From Azolla pinnata (taxonomy: Eukaryota; Streptophyta; Polypodiopsida; Salviniales; Salviniaceae), in assembly GCA_037176905.1 (NCBI GenBank), contig JBBBWG010016445.1, forward strand, positions 17,648 to 81,647: 64,000 bases of DNA, written 5' to 3'. A program made the position numbers and the translations under genes. Shown in pieces: positions 1-10,466 of the stretch. The notes beneath the pieces were generated by a model. It did no database searches and was not told the DNA's origin. It was given only the letters and a program-made list of their open reading frames with translations. Every line of letters starts with the position of its first letter. Positions within the stretch are counted from its first letter, which is position 1.

Positions 1-2517
1 GGCGAAGACGACGAGGCCGACGGCGAATCGGGCGAGGGAGTGATATTGACGAAGATCGGGGGCGCGAAGAATCGGGGAGGAGTAGGGCTGGTGAGGAGCA
101 TGAGAGGGTCATGGGCAGGGTTGGATGGTCAGGCGGCGGCGAGGGTGGTGGCGGAGGCGGAGGCGGATCGTCGGAAAGGGGGCATGAAGCGGATCGAGAA
201 GATCGAAGGAGGTGGAGATGGAGGTGGAGCTAGAGATGGAGGTGGAGATGGAGCTGGAGCTGGAGCTGGAGCTGGAGCTGGAGATGGAGATGGAGCTGGA
301 GGTGGAGATGGAGCTGGAGATGGAGATGGAGCTGGAGATGGAGATGGAGCTGGAGATGGAGCTAGATCATCAGAGGCAAGATGGAGGAGGAGGAGGAGGA
401 GGAGGAAGAAGAGGATCAGCCTCGGGCCGAGGATCCGCGACTGGGACGATCGGCGGCGGCGCAGTGTGAACGCGTCGGAGGCACGGCAGCCGTCGATCCT
501 GATGGTGACGGGGTCGGCGCCGGGCGCGTGCGAGAACCCCGCGGGCGACCGCTTCCTCCTCAAGTCCCTGAAGAACAAGATGGACTACGCGGGCCTGCAC
601 CGCGGGGCCGTGGCCGGGGTGTACAACAACCTGGCGGCGCTTCCGGAAGCTTCCGGAGGGCCGGCTCCGGAAGCTTCCGGAAGCTTCCGGAGTGCTTCCG
701 GAGGGCCCGCCCTGTCGGGCTTCTGGTCCAAGCTGCCGCTGCTCCGCTGGGTGATGCTCGCGCGCCCCGAGATCGAGTGGCTCTGGTGGCTCGACAGCGA
801 CGCGCTCATCACCGACGCGCGTTTCGAGCCGTCGATGGGGCGCTACTCCGCGCACAACCTCGTGGTCCACGGCTGGGAGCACAAGGTCTACGTCGAGAGC
901 TCGTGGCTCGGCCTCAACACCGGGAGCTTCTTCCTCCGCAACTGCCAGTGGTCCCTCGACTTGCTCGACGAGTGGGCGCAGATGGGCCCGAAAGGCCGGA
1001 TCAGGGAAGAAGCCGGGCGCAAGCTCACGAAGCTCCTCGCCGATCGCCCCGCGTTTGAAGCCGATGATCAGTCGGCCCTCGTCTACTTGCTCATCACGCA
1101 GCGCTCCGCTTGGGGCGATAAGGTCTTCATGGAGTCCAGCTTCTGCCTCCATGGCTACTGGCTCCCCATCGTCGACAAGCTCGACCGCTTCTTGGCCGAC
1201 ATGCCCGACGAGTCCTATGCTGACCTCGACGACGATTCGGCAGCGGCCGCAGATGGCCGCCGCGATGGCCCGCTGGACACCACCGGTAATGCCGCTTCTC
1301 TCCCCTCTTCCTTTTTTTGCTCTATATAGCCCTTATATAATAGTGTTGCTAATTCCTCTGTTTGATCCCGTATCGAGTGCTGCGGCTCATCGCTGCTGGT
1401 AAACTATTACCCGCTCCGCTCGATCCATCCTAACTGCCGCCGAAATCGCGATTTAATCGGCAGTTAATCATTCCCCCGCCGACGCCCGATCGCGATCATT
1501 GGGCAGCTAATTAATCCCCGCTCACGTTGGAATTGCGACGATTGCGATTTCTTTTTGGGAGCCGTTTGTGAATCGATCCTCGCGACGGCTCATCGCGATC
1601 AGCGCAGGACGCGCATCGAGCTTAGCATTGCGAATCGGCGCGGTTGTTGGGTCCCAAAACCGTCGAAGCTGCCTCGCAATCACCTATCGAAGCAAGACTC
1701 GGAGTAGCGCTTGAAACCCCAGCCAGCTGCTGCCGCCCAATGACCGATCCGTGCTCAAACAAGGAGGGGCGCTAATCTTGATTAGCACGTCGAATCGATT
1801 CATATATAGGCTAACCGCGCCTAGCTAGCTCATAGTAACCTGCCTAAGCTAATCATAAATGGCTGCTGACTAAGCACAATCAATTTGGCCTTAGATCAAG
1901 ACCTGGTTTGGGCTTAAAGCCCAAACCCCCTAGGGCTAAGCACGATCGATTGGCCTTAAAAGCCTGATCGATCGGGCCTAAATCCTAAATAAACCGGGGG
2001 CTAAGCACGATCGATTGGCCTTAAAAGCCTGATCGATCGGGCCTAAATCCTAAATAAACCGGGGGGCTAATCACGATCGACCAGGCCTAAAGCCCTAAAC
2101 CAGGGGAGGCGAATCACGATTTAACCGCGAGTCAATCCTAAAGCCAGGCCTAATCTAATAGCAAACGGATCGCAAAATCCTAACTAGGACCAACTCAAGC
2201 AGCGCTAATTATCTCGTGTTTTTTTGTTTTTTTTTTCCGTCGTCTGCTTGTCGGCAGGCGGCGATCGCGGCGACAAGCCGTACCACGGGTGCGGGTGGGA
2301 CGCGAGCACGGGCGAGAAGTGGCCGTTCGTGACGCACTTTGTCGGGTGCAAGCCGTGCGCCAAGGACGGGCACGGGAGCTACGAGCTGTCGGTGTGCCTC
2401 TCCCAGATGGAGCGTGCCTACAACTTCGCCGACAACCAGATCTGGCAGCGCTACGGCCTCCGCCACGCATCCCTCACCTCGTCCCAGCTCATCCAAATCC
2501 GAAACCCTAAACCCTAA
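1..2517 (+). CDS. GT34 family glycosyltransferase (xyloglucan xylosyltransferase / galactomannan galactosyltransferase type), 5' partial
   Basis: Exons <1-1285 and 2258-2517 join in phase 1 (G|GC) across an intron at 1286-2257. The protein matches Golgi GT34 enzymes, which add xylose or galactose side chains to hemicellulose backbones. Visible landmarks are LGPRIRDWDDRR, LMVTGSAPGACENPAGD, the DxD metal/sugar-nucleotide motif in WWLDSDALITD, HNLVVHGW, GLNTGSFFLRNCQWSLDLLD, MGPKGRIREEAG, FEADDQSALVYLL and, in exon 2, WPFVTHFVGCKPC and YNFADNQIWQRYG. The frame is open to the left edge, so the start is unknown; in-window ATGs are at 100 and 184. No signal-anchor helix is visible although GT34 enzymes are type II membrane proteins. 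Two low-complexity segments interrupt it: a Gly-Ala/Asp tract (about 205-365) and an Ala/Ser/Gly/Pro insertion (about 640-705). The stop lies in a telomere-like repeat. The family call is firm; the acceptor sugar cannot be assigned. Confidence 0.88.
205..365 (+). repeat. GGAGAT/GGAGCT hexanucleotide repeat inside the GT34 gene
   Basis: Tandem hexamers alternate GGAGAT and GGAGCT. In the GT34 frame they encode Gly-Asp and Gly-Ala repeats. A short GGA run follows at 381-405 and gives an Arg-rich patch. Because the unit is a multiple of three, long open frames also appear in other frames and on the other strand. Confidence 0.9.
640..706 (+). repeat. GCTTCCGGA palindromic short repeat inserted in the GT34 catalytic domain
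   Basis: Repeated self-complementary GCTTCCGGAAGC units lie between the segment matching the family's YN-x-ALLD stretch and the conserved GFWSKLPLLRW stretch. Relatives have only a few residues there, so roughly 20 extra residues (PEASGG, EASGSF, SASGG) appear to be inserted in frame. Confidence 0.8.
1931..2110. repeat. Three tandem ~65-bp repeats in the GT34 intron
   Basis: The motif CTAAGCACGATCGATTGGCC starts at 1936 and recurs at 2001, with a diverged copy from 2067. The first two copies are nearly identical and share an internal inverted element around CGATCGATTGGCC and GATCGATCGGGCC. A more degenerate copy seems to start near 1873. Confidence 0.85.
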
Positions 2518-2566
2518 ACCCTAAACCCTGAACCCTGAACCCTGAACCCTGAACCCTGAAACCCTG
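2498..2566. repeat. Interstitial telomere-like repeat (CCCTAAA / CCCTGAA)
   Basis: Three CCCTAAA units are followed by several CCCTGAA units. The first units form the last codons and the stop of the GT34 gene. This is an internal tract rather than a chromosome end, because genes continue on both sides. Confidence 0.9.
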
Positions 2567-4441
2567 AACTTTGCATGCGCTTGTAAGAGCTGCGAGTCGG
2601 CGCTCTCCAGAGCAATCTGCTTTGGAGAACGATGCTCTGTTTGCCTCCCATGGCTCGTTTTCGCTCGAGAACAGCAGAGGTCCTCTTGAACGCGGCTCCC
2701 AGACAAGCTCGAGTTTTATGAGAAGCCTCTTGATTTCAACCCAGACCCAGATGATGAATTCCGATCAACCGCGCCGCTGATTCTCGGTCGATGCAGCTGC
2801 ATGCCAAAAGATCGATCGGGTTTGACTCTGCAAACCCTGATCTCGGCATTAGATTACGAACTAACACCCTAACCTTTTGTCTTTCCGTCGCAACGATCTC
2901 GTCTCTGATCAACGTGCCCCCTTGGAGCGAGCGCCGCAGCATCCGATGGCCCTGTTAGATAATCTAGTGCTTCTAATGACCCCCCCGATCCCCAACGGGC
3001 ACAAGCCCGGGGAGAGGGGGGAAAAGAAAAACATTGCGTGAATTCGCGAGTCCCGATGCTCTCCCTTAAATCGTCATCGCCTGTTGCCGTTCGATGTCCA
3101 ACGATGGGGCTCTGGAACTTTGAGCAAAAAGCCCTCATCAGCGTGCGACACACTTGCCCGACTTTAAGAAGAATAAAATTTGCCGGCTAAACTGGGAGGT
3201 GAAGAGTGTCGCCTACACTGCTTCGTTGGATTGAACGTTAATATCTCACGGAGATCAAAATTAAGTCGATTAGACAAAGAAAACATGGCTAACACCGATC
3301 ACACATCAACATGTACATCAGTCTGTTACAGTCGCCACAATCATCTCCAACCCTAGCCTTAAACCATATCCTAATCCCTAACCCTAACCCTAACCCTACC
3401 CCTACCCCTAGCTCAAGCTTTAACTTCACCCGAATCCGAACCCTAACCCTAATCCGAACCCTAATCCTAGGTCAAGCTCTAACTCTAACCTACCCCTAAC
3501 CCTAACTCAAGCTCTAACTCCATCCTAACCTTAGTCCTAGCTCAAGCTCTAACTCCATCCTAACCCTAATCCTAGCTCAAGCTCTAACTCCAGCCTAACC
3601 CTAATCCAAGCTCAAGCTCCAACTCCACCCTAACCCTAATCCTAGCTCAAGCTCCAACTCCACCCTAGCCCTAACCCTAACCCTAATCCCAGCTCAAACG
3701 CTAGCCCCACCCTAACCCTAACCTGAACCAACAATCATCTCCATCACATTCAACAAGCTAGTTAGGCTGAGGCATAATTCCGGTAACTTACGAGCGTATA
3801 ATCAGTGTCTAATGTGGAAGAAAACTTTGTTCACATCCTGCAATGTTTTGTTCCAAATAGTGCTGCTTCATTCTACCATCAACTGCCTGCATTCTGCCCT
3901 GCACTGCATTCGCTGCCCTTAAGAATCAAATCAACAATGCATAAAGGACCCTTCAACCCTCATGAAGCTTTGCTTTCTTTTTGGCTTGAGGCACAATCAT
4001 ATATTAAGTTTGCGGAGAATCGTTTCGAAGATGCAGTCTCGCTGAACACCACTCTGTTACTGGCCACCGATTCCTACTCGTATTGCGGCTGAAACCAGCC
4101 ATTTTTGGCTTTGATCAACAGTTCTCCAACATCTTAATTTCTTCGACGAAAACAGGGCGGCAGCCGGCTTTACAATTGCTTGCAATTCCTCAAATTTGGC
4201 CGCATTTAACAAGCTTTCCCTTTTTGCTAGTCACGTTTCCAGCAGCGTCGGGGGTGCTTTTACTTCCAAAGAATGGTCAAAAGCTCTGCTCATAACATAT
4301 GGGCACTGCCATGTTTATGTTACATTCCAAATGAAGGAAGAATCACCAAAGGCTAGACATCATGTTAGGTTTCATGTGGAAGCCCAGAAGTCTTCTTTCC
4401 GTGAAACAGAATCAGAGAGGTTTTCCTCGCAAATGCGAGCA
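2518..4441. other. Convergent intergenic region between GT34 and the PPR gene
   Basis: This presumably holds the 3' UTRs of both genes and two telomere-like blocks. Short open frames, including one of 95 codons at 3805-4092, resemble nothing I recognise and show no splice or start context that would support them. Confidence 0.6.
3350..3725. repeat. Degenerate telomere-like satellite (CCTAACCCTAATCCTAGCTCAAGCT units)
   Basis: The block begins with plain CCCTAA units. From about 3460 it passes into units of roughly 35-50 bp made of CCTAACCCTAATCCTAG followed by CTCAAGCTCTAACTCCA. It looks like a telomere-derived minisatellite with a longer higher-order unit. Confidence 0.85.
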
Positions 4442-6565
4442 TCACTCGATCACAATGCCATGTTCATCCATTCCACCGGATCCGTGCCCAAATACTTCCT
4501 CTCGCATCGCCTCGACTTTCCTGGCCTCGCAGTGCATGGAAGCATCAGAATAGATGTTGAACATATACATATAAGTCGCCTCCGCCTTCCTGTCGATCCG
4601 CAATGCATGCTCGAATGCAAGCCTTGCAAACTCTACCTCTCCCCACTTCCGACATGCTCCTAGCAAGGTGTGCAAGACCACGAGATCAGGCTGCATCGGC
4701 ATCCTTTGGATCATTGATACTGCTTTCCATAGATGCCCAGCTCGCCCAAGCAGATCGATCATGCATGTGTAATGGTCCACCGTCGGGATCAACCCATAGT
4801 CATCGCTCATAGCCTCGAAATGCTTCTCTCCCTCCGCAACCATGCCGGCGTGATTACATGCATTTAGAACATGCACGAAAGTGACTAGGTTTGGCTCTAT
4901 ACCACTTCCACGCATTCGATCATATGCACGAAACACATTCGCATTCTCCCCGAGTTGCGAGTATCCAGCTATTAGCGCAGTCCAAGTAACGACATCTCGC
5001 GTGCCGAGTTTCTCAAACACCTGTTCAGCTTCTTGGAGCGAGCATGATTTCACATACATGTCGATCAAAGTGTTGCTGAGATTAAGCTCGGATTCGATAC
5101 CTGCTTTCACAGCCTGTGAATGTATCTCTCTTCCCTTTGCTATGGTACCAGAGCTCCCACAACAAGCCTTTAAAGCACACACTACGGTCACCTGGTTAGA
5201 ACACACCCCTTCTGGCAACATCTCCTCGAAACAAAGGATAGCTTCCTCGGCATGCCCTCGTTCAGTATACCCTACCATCAACGAGTTCAAGGAGACCACA
5301 TCTCGCACCAAAAGCGTGTTAAATGCATGGCGAGCAGTCGACAACAGCCCACAATTTACATACATGTTGACTATTGTGTTACTGATCTGGACCTCCTTCT
5401 CAAGGCCTATCTTAACGATGTCAGCGTGTATTTCTTGGCCCTTGTGTGCATCTCCTAAGCTTCCACAAGCTTTCAATCCACAAGAGAATGAAAATGCATC
5501 TGGCGAGAGGCCACGATGCTTCCTCATCTGTTCAAAGCAGCTCAATGCTTCCTTGTTGTGCCCATGTTCGGCATATCCTGCCATGAGAGATGTCCATGAA
5601 ACTACATCTCGTGCCCCATTCTTCTCGAATATCTCCCGTGCTTCACTTAATGCACCACATTTGGCATACAAATCGACCAAAGAACCCCCAACGATGGCTT
5701 CTATTTCTAGCCCTTTCTTTGTGACCTCCATGTGGATTTCTTTACCCCTGGCCAGGAACCCTACACAGGAACAAGCTTTCAAAAGACCCACTGATGTGAT
5801 TCCGTTCATCGAGATACCCTCATGTTGCATTTGGTCGAAGCAATCAAAAGCATCCTCGATCTGACCACATTCGACATATCCACCTATCAGGGTATTCCAA
5901 GTCACAATATCTCGATCTAGGAGCTTGTTAAACAACTCCCTCGCAGTAAAATGGAACCCACACTTGGCATACAAATCCACTAACGAGTTGCGGATAAGGG
6001 GATCGGAATCTAACCCTTTCTTGATGATCTCTGACTGAGCCCATTGGCCCTGCTCAATGCTTCTAATGCTCCCACAAGCTCTCAAAACGCTGACGAATGT
6101 GAGAGAATTCGCAGGAATACCATCGCGTTCCATCTCTTCTAAAAGCGAAATAGCTTGCTCACCTCGGCCACCATCGACATATCCACTGATGAGCGCATTC
6201 CACAAGGCCACATCCCGTAAAGGAATCCTCTTAAAAATCTCGTGCGATCTTGTAAGAAGCCCACATTTGGCATACATATCAACCACAGAACATCCGATGA
6301 ATACATTGCTTTCAAGCAATCCGATGTTCAGGTTATCGATATCGGCATGTATGCTTTGGCCTCTTTCCAGATCTTTCAGAGCAGTGCAAGCTTTTAACAA
6401 GGACACAAAGGCTTTGTCTGAAATAATCTGAGATTTCCCCTTTGCAGCTACATCTAGATACAATGACAGGGCGCGTTGGTAATGACCGCTTCGAACAGAC
6501 TCTATTATGAGAGAATTCCATGAAACACTCGACATCGATCGCAAAAGACGGAGCAAGAAAAACAA
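4442..6565 (-). CDS. PLS-class pentatricopeptide repeat protein, E type, intronless
   Basis: An uninterrupted 707-codon frame encodes back-to-back PPR motifs of about 31-36 residues, with PLS hallmarks such as VDMYAKCG (95-102), RDVALWNALISGY, VDLYAKCG (196-203), RDIVTWNTLIGGY, RDVVSWTSLMAGY and RDVVTWTALIAGY (523-535). The C-terminus has MIDLLGRAGHLWKA (602-615) and an E-domain-like block to about residue 690, then a short divergent tail with no DYW deaminase domain. The usual Trp in the E-domain LLGACR context is replaced (VVLHTLLGACR). Such proteins bind organellar RNA base-specifically and, when they lack DYW, usually edit C-to-U with a DYW partner. The N-terminus MFFLLRLLRSMSS is short, hydrophobic and Arg-containing and could start an organelle targeting signal, but the first repeat begins at about residue 14. 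The RNA target is unknown. Confidence 0.94.
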   Translation of the reverse strand: MFFLLRLLRSMSSVSWNSLIIESVRSGHYQRALSLYLDVAAKGKSQIISDKAFVSLLKACTALKDLERGQSIHADIDNLNIGLLESNVFIGCSVVDMYAKCGLLTRSHEIFKRIPLRDVALWNALISGYVDGGRGEQAISLLEEMERDGIPANSLTFVSVLRACGSIRSIEQGQWAQSEIIKKGLDSDPLIRNSLVDLYAKCGFHFTARELFNKLLDRDIVTWNTLIGGYVECGQIEDAFDCFDQMQHEGISMNGITSVGLLKACSCVGFLARGKEIHMEVTKKGLEIEAIVGGSLVDLYAKCGALSEAREIFEKNGARDVVSWTSLMAGYAEHGHNKEALSCFEQMRKHRGLSPDAFSFSCGLKACGSLGDAHKGQEIHADIVKIGLEKEVQISNTIVNMYVNCGLLSTARHAFNTLLVRDVVSLNSLMVGYTERGHAEEAILCFEEMLPEGVCSNQVTVVCALKACCGSSGTIAKGREIHSQAVKAGIESELNLSNTLIDMYVKSCSLQEAEQVFEKLGTRDVVTWTALIAGYSQLGENANVFRAYDRMRGSGIEPNLVTFVHVLNACNHAGMVAEGEKHFEAMSDDYGLIPTVDHYTCMIDLLGRAGHLWKAVSMIQRMPMQPDLVVLHTLLGACRKWGEVEFARLAFEHALRIDRKAEATYMYMFNIYSDASMHCEARKVEAMREEVFGHGSGGMDEHGIVIE

Positions 6566-9500
6566 ATGGGCAGCGATGATTTCTTCTCTTCTTTCCTTTT
6601 TTCATCTCTCTCTCCCTCTCTCTCTATGATTTCAGATAATGAATGCCTTGTCTTCTGGCCTCCATTGCCCTAAAGAGCTTGAATGATGGAAAGAAGCTGC
6701 TTTCTACCTTCTTCTACTTCCTTCCTCGTATCTGACCCCTTGTATTTTGACATGGATTCCATGGTTTGTCTGCAAGCATATACTCAACATGACTCTATCT
6801 TCTTCTGCTTTCTTCCTTGTATCTGACCCCTTGTTCTTTGGCATGGGTTCCATGGTTTTGTCTGCAAGCATATACTCAACATGACTCTATCTTATTCTAC
6901 TTTCTTCCTCGTACCTGACCCCTTGTTCTTTGGCATGGATTCCATGGTTTGTCTGCAAGCATATAAATGTTGGACAAATCTACAAGCTTATTGCAAAACA
7001 AACTCAAGTAAGCATATAAATGTTAGACAAAGTCGATTCTCTTCACCTGATGTGGCCATTGAAGCGGGTAAGAAAGATCTTACAACCAGAAAGTATGTCC
7101 CAAAATGCGCATTGTGCATGTGAATGTTGGCATTACAGAAATGGGTTAAAGTAAGAAACCCTAAAGCTAAATGGGACTTCCAACATGTACAGCCATTTGA
7201 TTCCGCATTCAAACTAACAAGAACTCAACAGGACTGAAATTCAAGTGCGTTCTCTTCTGTGCATAGCCATCTCTATCATGATATTAAGATAGTAGAAATG
7301 CTCAACAGAAAAACAACTAGACTCATATGGATCATTAAGCTGACATTAAGCATGCAATCAAAGATGTCACCAAACAACTAATTCGGCTACTATGTTCCCG
7401 CACCACACCATGAAACTCTAGCGAAGGTTGCAAAGGAGATGATGATGGTGACTTTGGTAATGATGTTGACGATAGTGGTGATGGTGGCGGCAATATGTTT
7501 GGTTAGCTCAGAGTGCTTAAGGTTCTTCGCGAGCATTATGGGCTTACATGTTGTCACATTGGAGAAAAAGTGGATGATTTTTGGGAGCAGTGTCATCTCT
7601 TTCAATAAGTGATTTAGCTCGATTCTTTCCTTTAACACCAGAGTTATCGCCACGTATTCAACTTCAGTCGATGACAGTGCGACTCGTTCTTGCTTTTTAC
7701 TTTGCCATGAGATAGCTCCACTTGAGAGAAGTTACATGCATGCAGCTAGATGTTCGTAGAGTTGGGAGAGGATGAGGATGTTATCCACAGATATGGCTAG
7801 GATAAAGATTACATTGGGGCCATTTTAGCTATATACAATCATGTCGGTTTGGAAGCGGATGTAGCTTTAGGTTTGAGATACTAGTAGTGAATCTCTTGTA
7901 CCACTAGTATGGGGATTGTTTTAAGATTTCACTAATTTACATGATCACAACGTCGATGCAAATACAACCCTTCCCACCAACTCAGATCAAACACTAACCC
8001 AAAGGCTCCAGTATAATGGAAGCTTTTGTGATTGCTGACCATACAAATGGAGCTTCTTCTCCAAGATACAAATGGCACAATGGTGTAACCTTTGAGACAA
8101 AACCATCTCAAAAGCCATCTCTCTTGAATTGACATAGTCTATTCCACCCATAGATTCATGCAAAAATATGTTGAATTTTGCATGGTTCCCCCGGATTTGG
8201 AGAACTCGCATCCCAATGAAATACTTGGATGAATCACCACTCGATTGATAGTTCCCAAAGCTTGATCATCTTCGGGATGAAAAATGTGCACCCTGATATT
8301 CAGAATAAAATGCCAAAAACCATTTGTTAGACCAAATCTGTAGTTAGACTTGATTCGAGGCAGAAAATATATTCGATTAATAGTTGAGAAAATATATTCA
8401 ATAAGAATTTCTAAGAAGAAATTATTGAACATATTTTCTTCTTCTCCCTACTGCCTTTCTTCTTCTTCTTCTTCTTCTCATCATCATCTTATCATCGACA
8501 GATCAATTGGCAGTCGTAGGTAAGTCTCCATTCGAAATTCCTTTGAAATACCTTCTTCCACGCTCTGTTTTCTATTCTCTCTAGTATTATTATCTTTTCT
8601 CTATGTATCAATGTCGATCAAATCGATGTAGAAATCCAACGATCACAAACCAAAAAATTGCAAAAATTCACCGTCCTTTCAATGTTTTCCTCAATTACCT
8701 TTCCAGTTTTCGTTCTACGATCTCAAACCAAGAAGTTTAGAGAAATGTATCCGATAATTGGTAAGCAAATATACAGTGCAAACATACCAAAATCAATTAG
8801 AAAAATCTTTAAAATCTTCCGTGTAGAAGGGAAAAAAATTGCCGGAAAAAAACAAGAAATCAGAAAAGGTTAGAAATTGATATAATGTAAGAAAAGGAAA
8901 GAAAGAAGAGTAAAAGTGAAAGTAAATAAGTTCTTATAATCTTTTCATTCTTCATATTTTCCTTCTCGCCTGCAGATTTTTGCTTCTTCATGGCGATCTG
9001 CTCTCGGGGCTCTAGATCTGTGTAGCTGCGTATCTTCGTCCAAGCTTCATCCCTGCCCGTCCTTCCCTTCAGGTATTCTTCTTCCCTTGCCTCATCGCTG
9101 CAGTGGCACAGATTCACAATGAAAAACAAGAGATCGTATCTGGGAAAAGAAAAACAGATTTTTTCCCCCCTCCCTTGAGGTAGAAACCTGCGCGCGGTAG
9201 AGCCTTTAGGACTTATCATTTGCAATCATGCAATTGCAACTCGTCATCAGCTGATCTAAGATAAAGGTTCTCCAGGGCGGATTGGCTGGTAAGTTTGGTC
9301 AGCAGAGACCGAAATTTCATGCCTTCAATTCTGAAATCCCACCGTAGTTCCTCCCATTAAAGAGGTGCATATAGATTCGGATCCGGATATATAGGCTAGA
9401 AACAACATGAATTATCACTAGGTTGCTATCCTGAAACTGAAAACATGGAAGTCAAAGTACGAATTTGGAATGATGCATAGGTGTTTCGCATGATGCAAAT

Positions 9501-10466
9501 TGAGAAATGAGCAAATGAAAGATACGCCTACACAGAACTAGAAGTACTAGACCAAAAATAAGTTAAGGACATACCCAAAGTCAGCATAATCTAACAAGTG
9601 TAAACTGAGGGTAACTCAGGTTTAAGATGGGCTTTTGAGCGTGCTCTTAATTTTTAGAGGTTATATCCAATATGCATCAAATATGCAAGTAATATGCGCA
9701 CAATCATTAGGATTTGTTCTGAAGGGAGCTGAGCATGTTGTTTTTTGGGTCTGATCAGGGAGGTGGAAAGGTAGAGGGAGGAGATGACAAAGCGTGTGCA
9801 TCTAGGTTGGTTTCTGAAGAAATGATCATAGTTCAACCTTCATAGTTTGGTGAGAAAATTGTGAATAACATTTCTATGGAAGCCAATGCTGCCAATAAAG
9901 GAGAAAAACATTAAATTTATGTCATCTATGCCAGAAAATGAATCATTGAGCATGTGATAAACCAGAACTGAAATTTGTATAGTACAGAGTGAAGGAATTA
10001 CCATAGTATTGCAGGTCTGAAAGACAGATGCAATGAAATGAAATTTTTTGTTTGTCTCTAAATTGATCTATGAGATCAAAAGTTCCATTTGTGTGAGTTT
10101 GATATGATGCAGTGGTGAGCATCCAATCTCCCAAGCCTTGGATAGAGGATTTTGAGCCATTTTCCTCTTTCCATTATGTACTTGCAAACTCATTGAATTC
10201 TCTAGCAAAAAAGAGCCAGAGATGAAATGGTGTATCAATGTTTCCAGAAGTCAAGAGTGCCTTGTAGAATAATGTAAAACTAATTTGTACACACAGTTGG
10301 TAGCTTTCCTATGAAACTAGTCTATGAACACAGTAAAATACTATCATGACCATGGGCAAAAGTAATGATAGAAAGAGAGAGGGAGAGAATACTTGCTCCA
10401 GTCTGTTCTTCTCATTTTAAATAAAGCTGGACAACTAATAACAAAAGCTGAAATTTTGTTCTCAAG
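6566..10466. other. Divergent intergenic region between PPR and MON1
   Basis: This must hold both promoters. It contains a 3 x 91-bp repeat (6706-6966) and pyrimidine-rich TTC tracts near 8450-8490, followed by GTAAGT at 8521, which may mark a 5'-UTR exon of MON1. No coding exon could be supported; the short open frames do not resemble known proteins. Confidence 0.5.
6706..6966. repeat. Three tandem ~91-bp repeats upstream of the PPR gene
   Basis: The segment containing CTGACCCCTTG, GGCATGG, TTCCATGGTTTGTCTGCAAG and CATATACTCAACATGACTC occurs three times. CTGACCCC starts near 6732, 6823 and 6915. The copies differ by scattered substitutions and small indels. Confidence 0.85.

Noticed and set aside
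129-578. Minus-strand frame with a Leu run and Ser-Pro-Ala repeats that looks like a signal peptide plus proline-rich wall protein
   Set aside because: It is the antisense reading of the GGAGAT/GGAGCT and GGA repeats in the GT34 exon, whose plus-strand frame has clear family conservation.
2498-2566. Possible true telomere or chromosome end
   Set aside because: The tract is short and degenerate, and ordinary genes continue for over 60 kb on the right and a coding exon lies on the left.
3805-4092. 95-codon plus-strand frame
   Set aside because: No recognisable similarity, a weak start and no splice support; compatible with chance.
8658-8873. 71-codon Lys-rich frame upstream of MON1
   Set aside because: AT-rich chance frame. 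The region more likely contains MON1 leader exons or introns.
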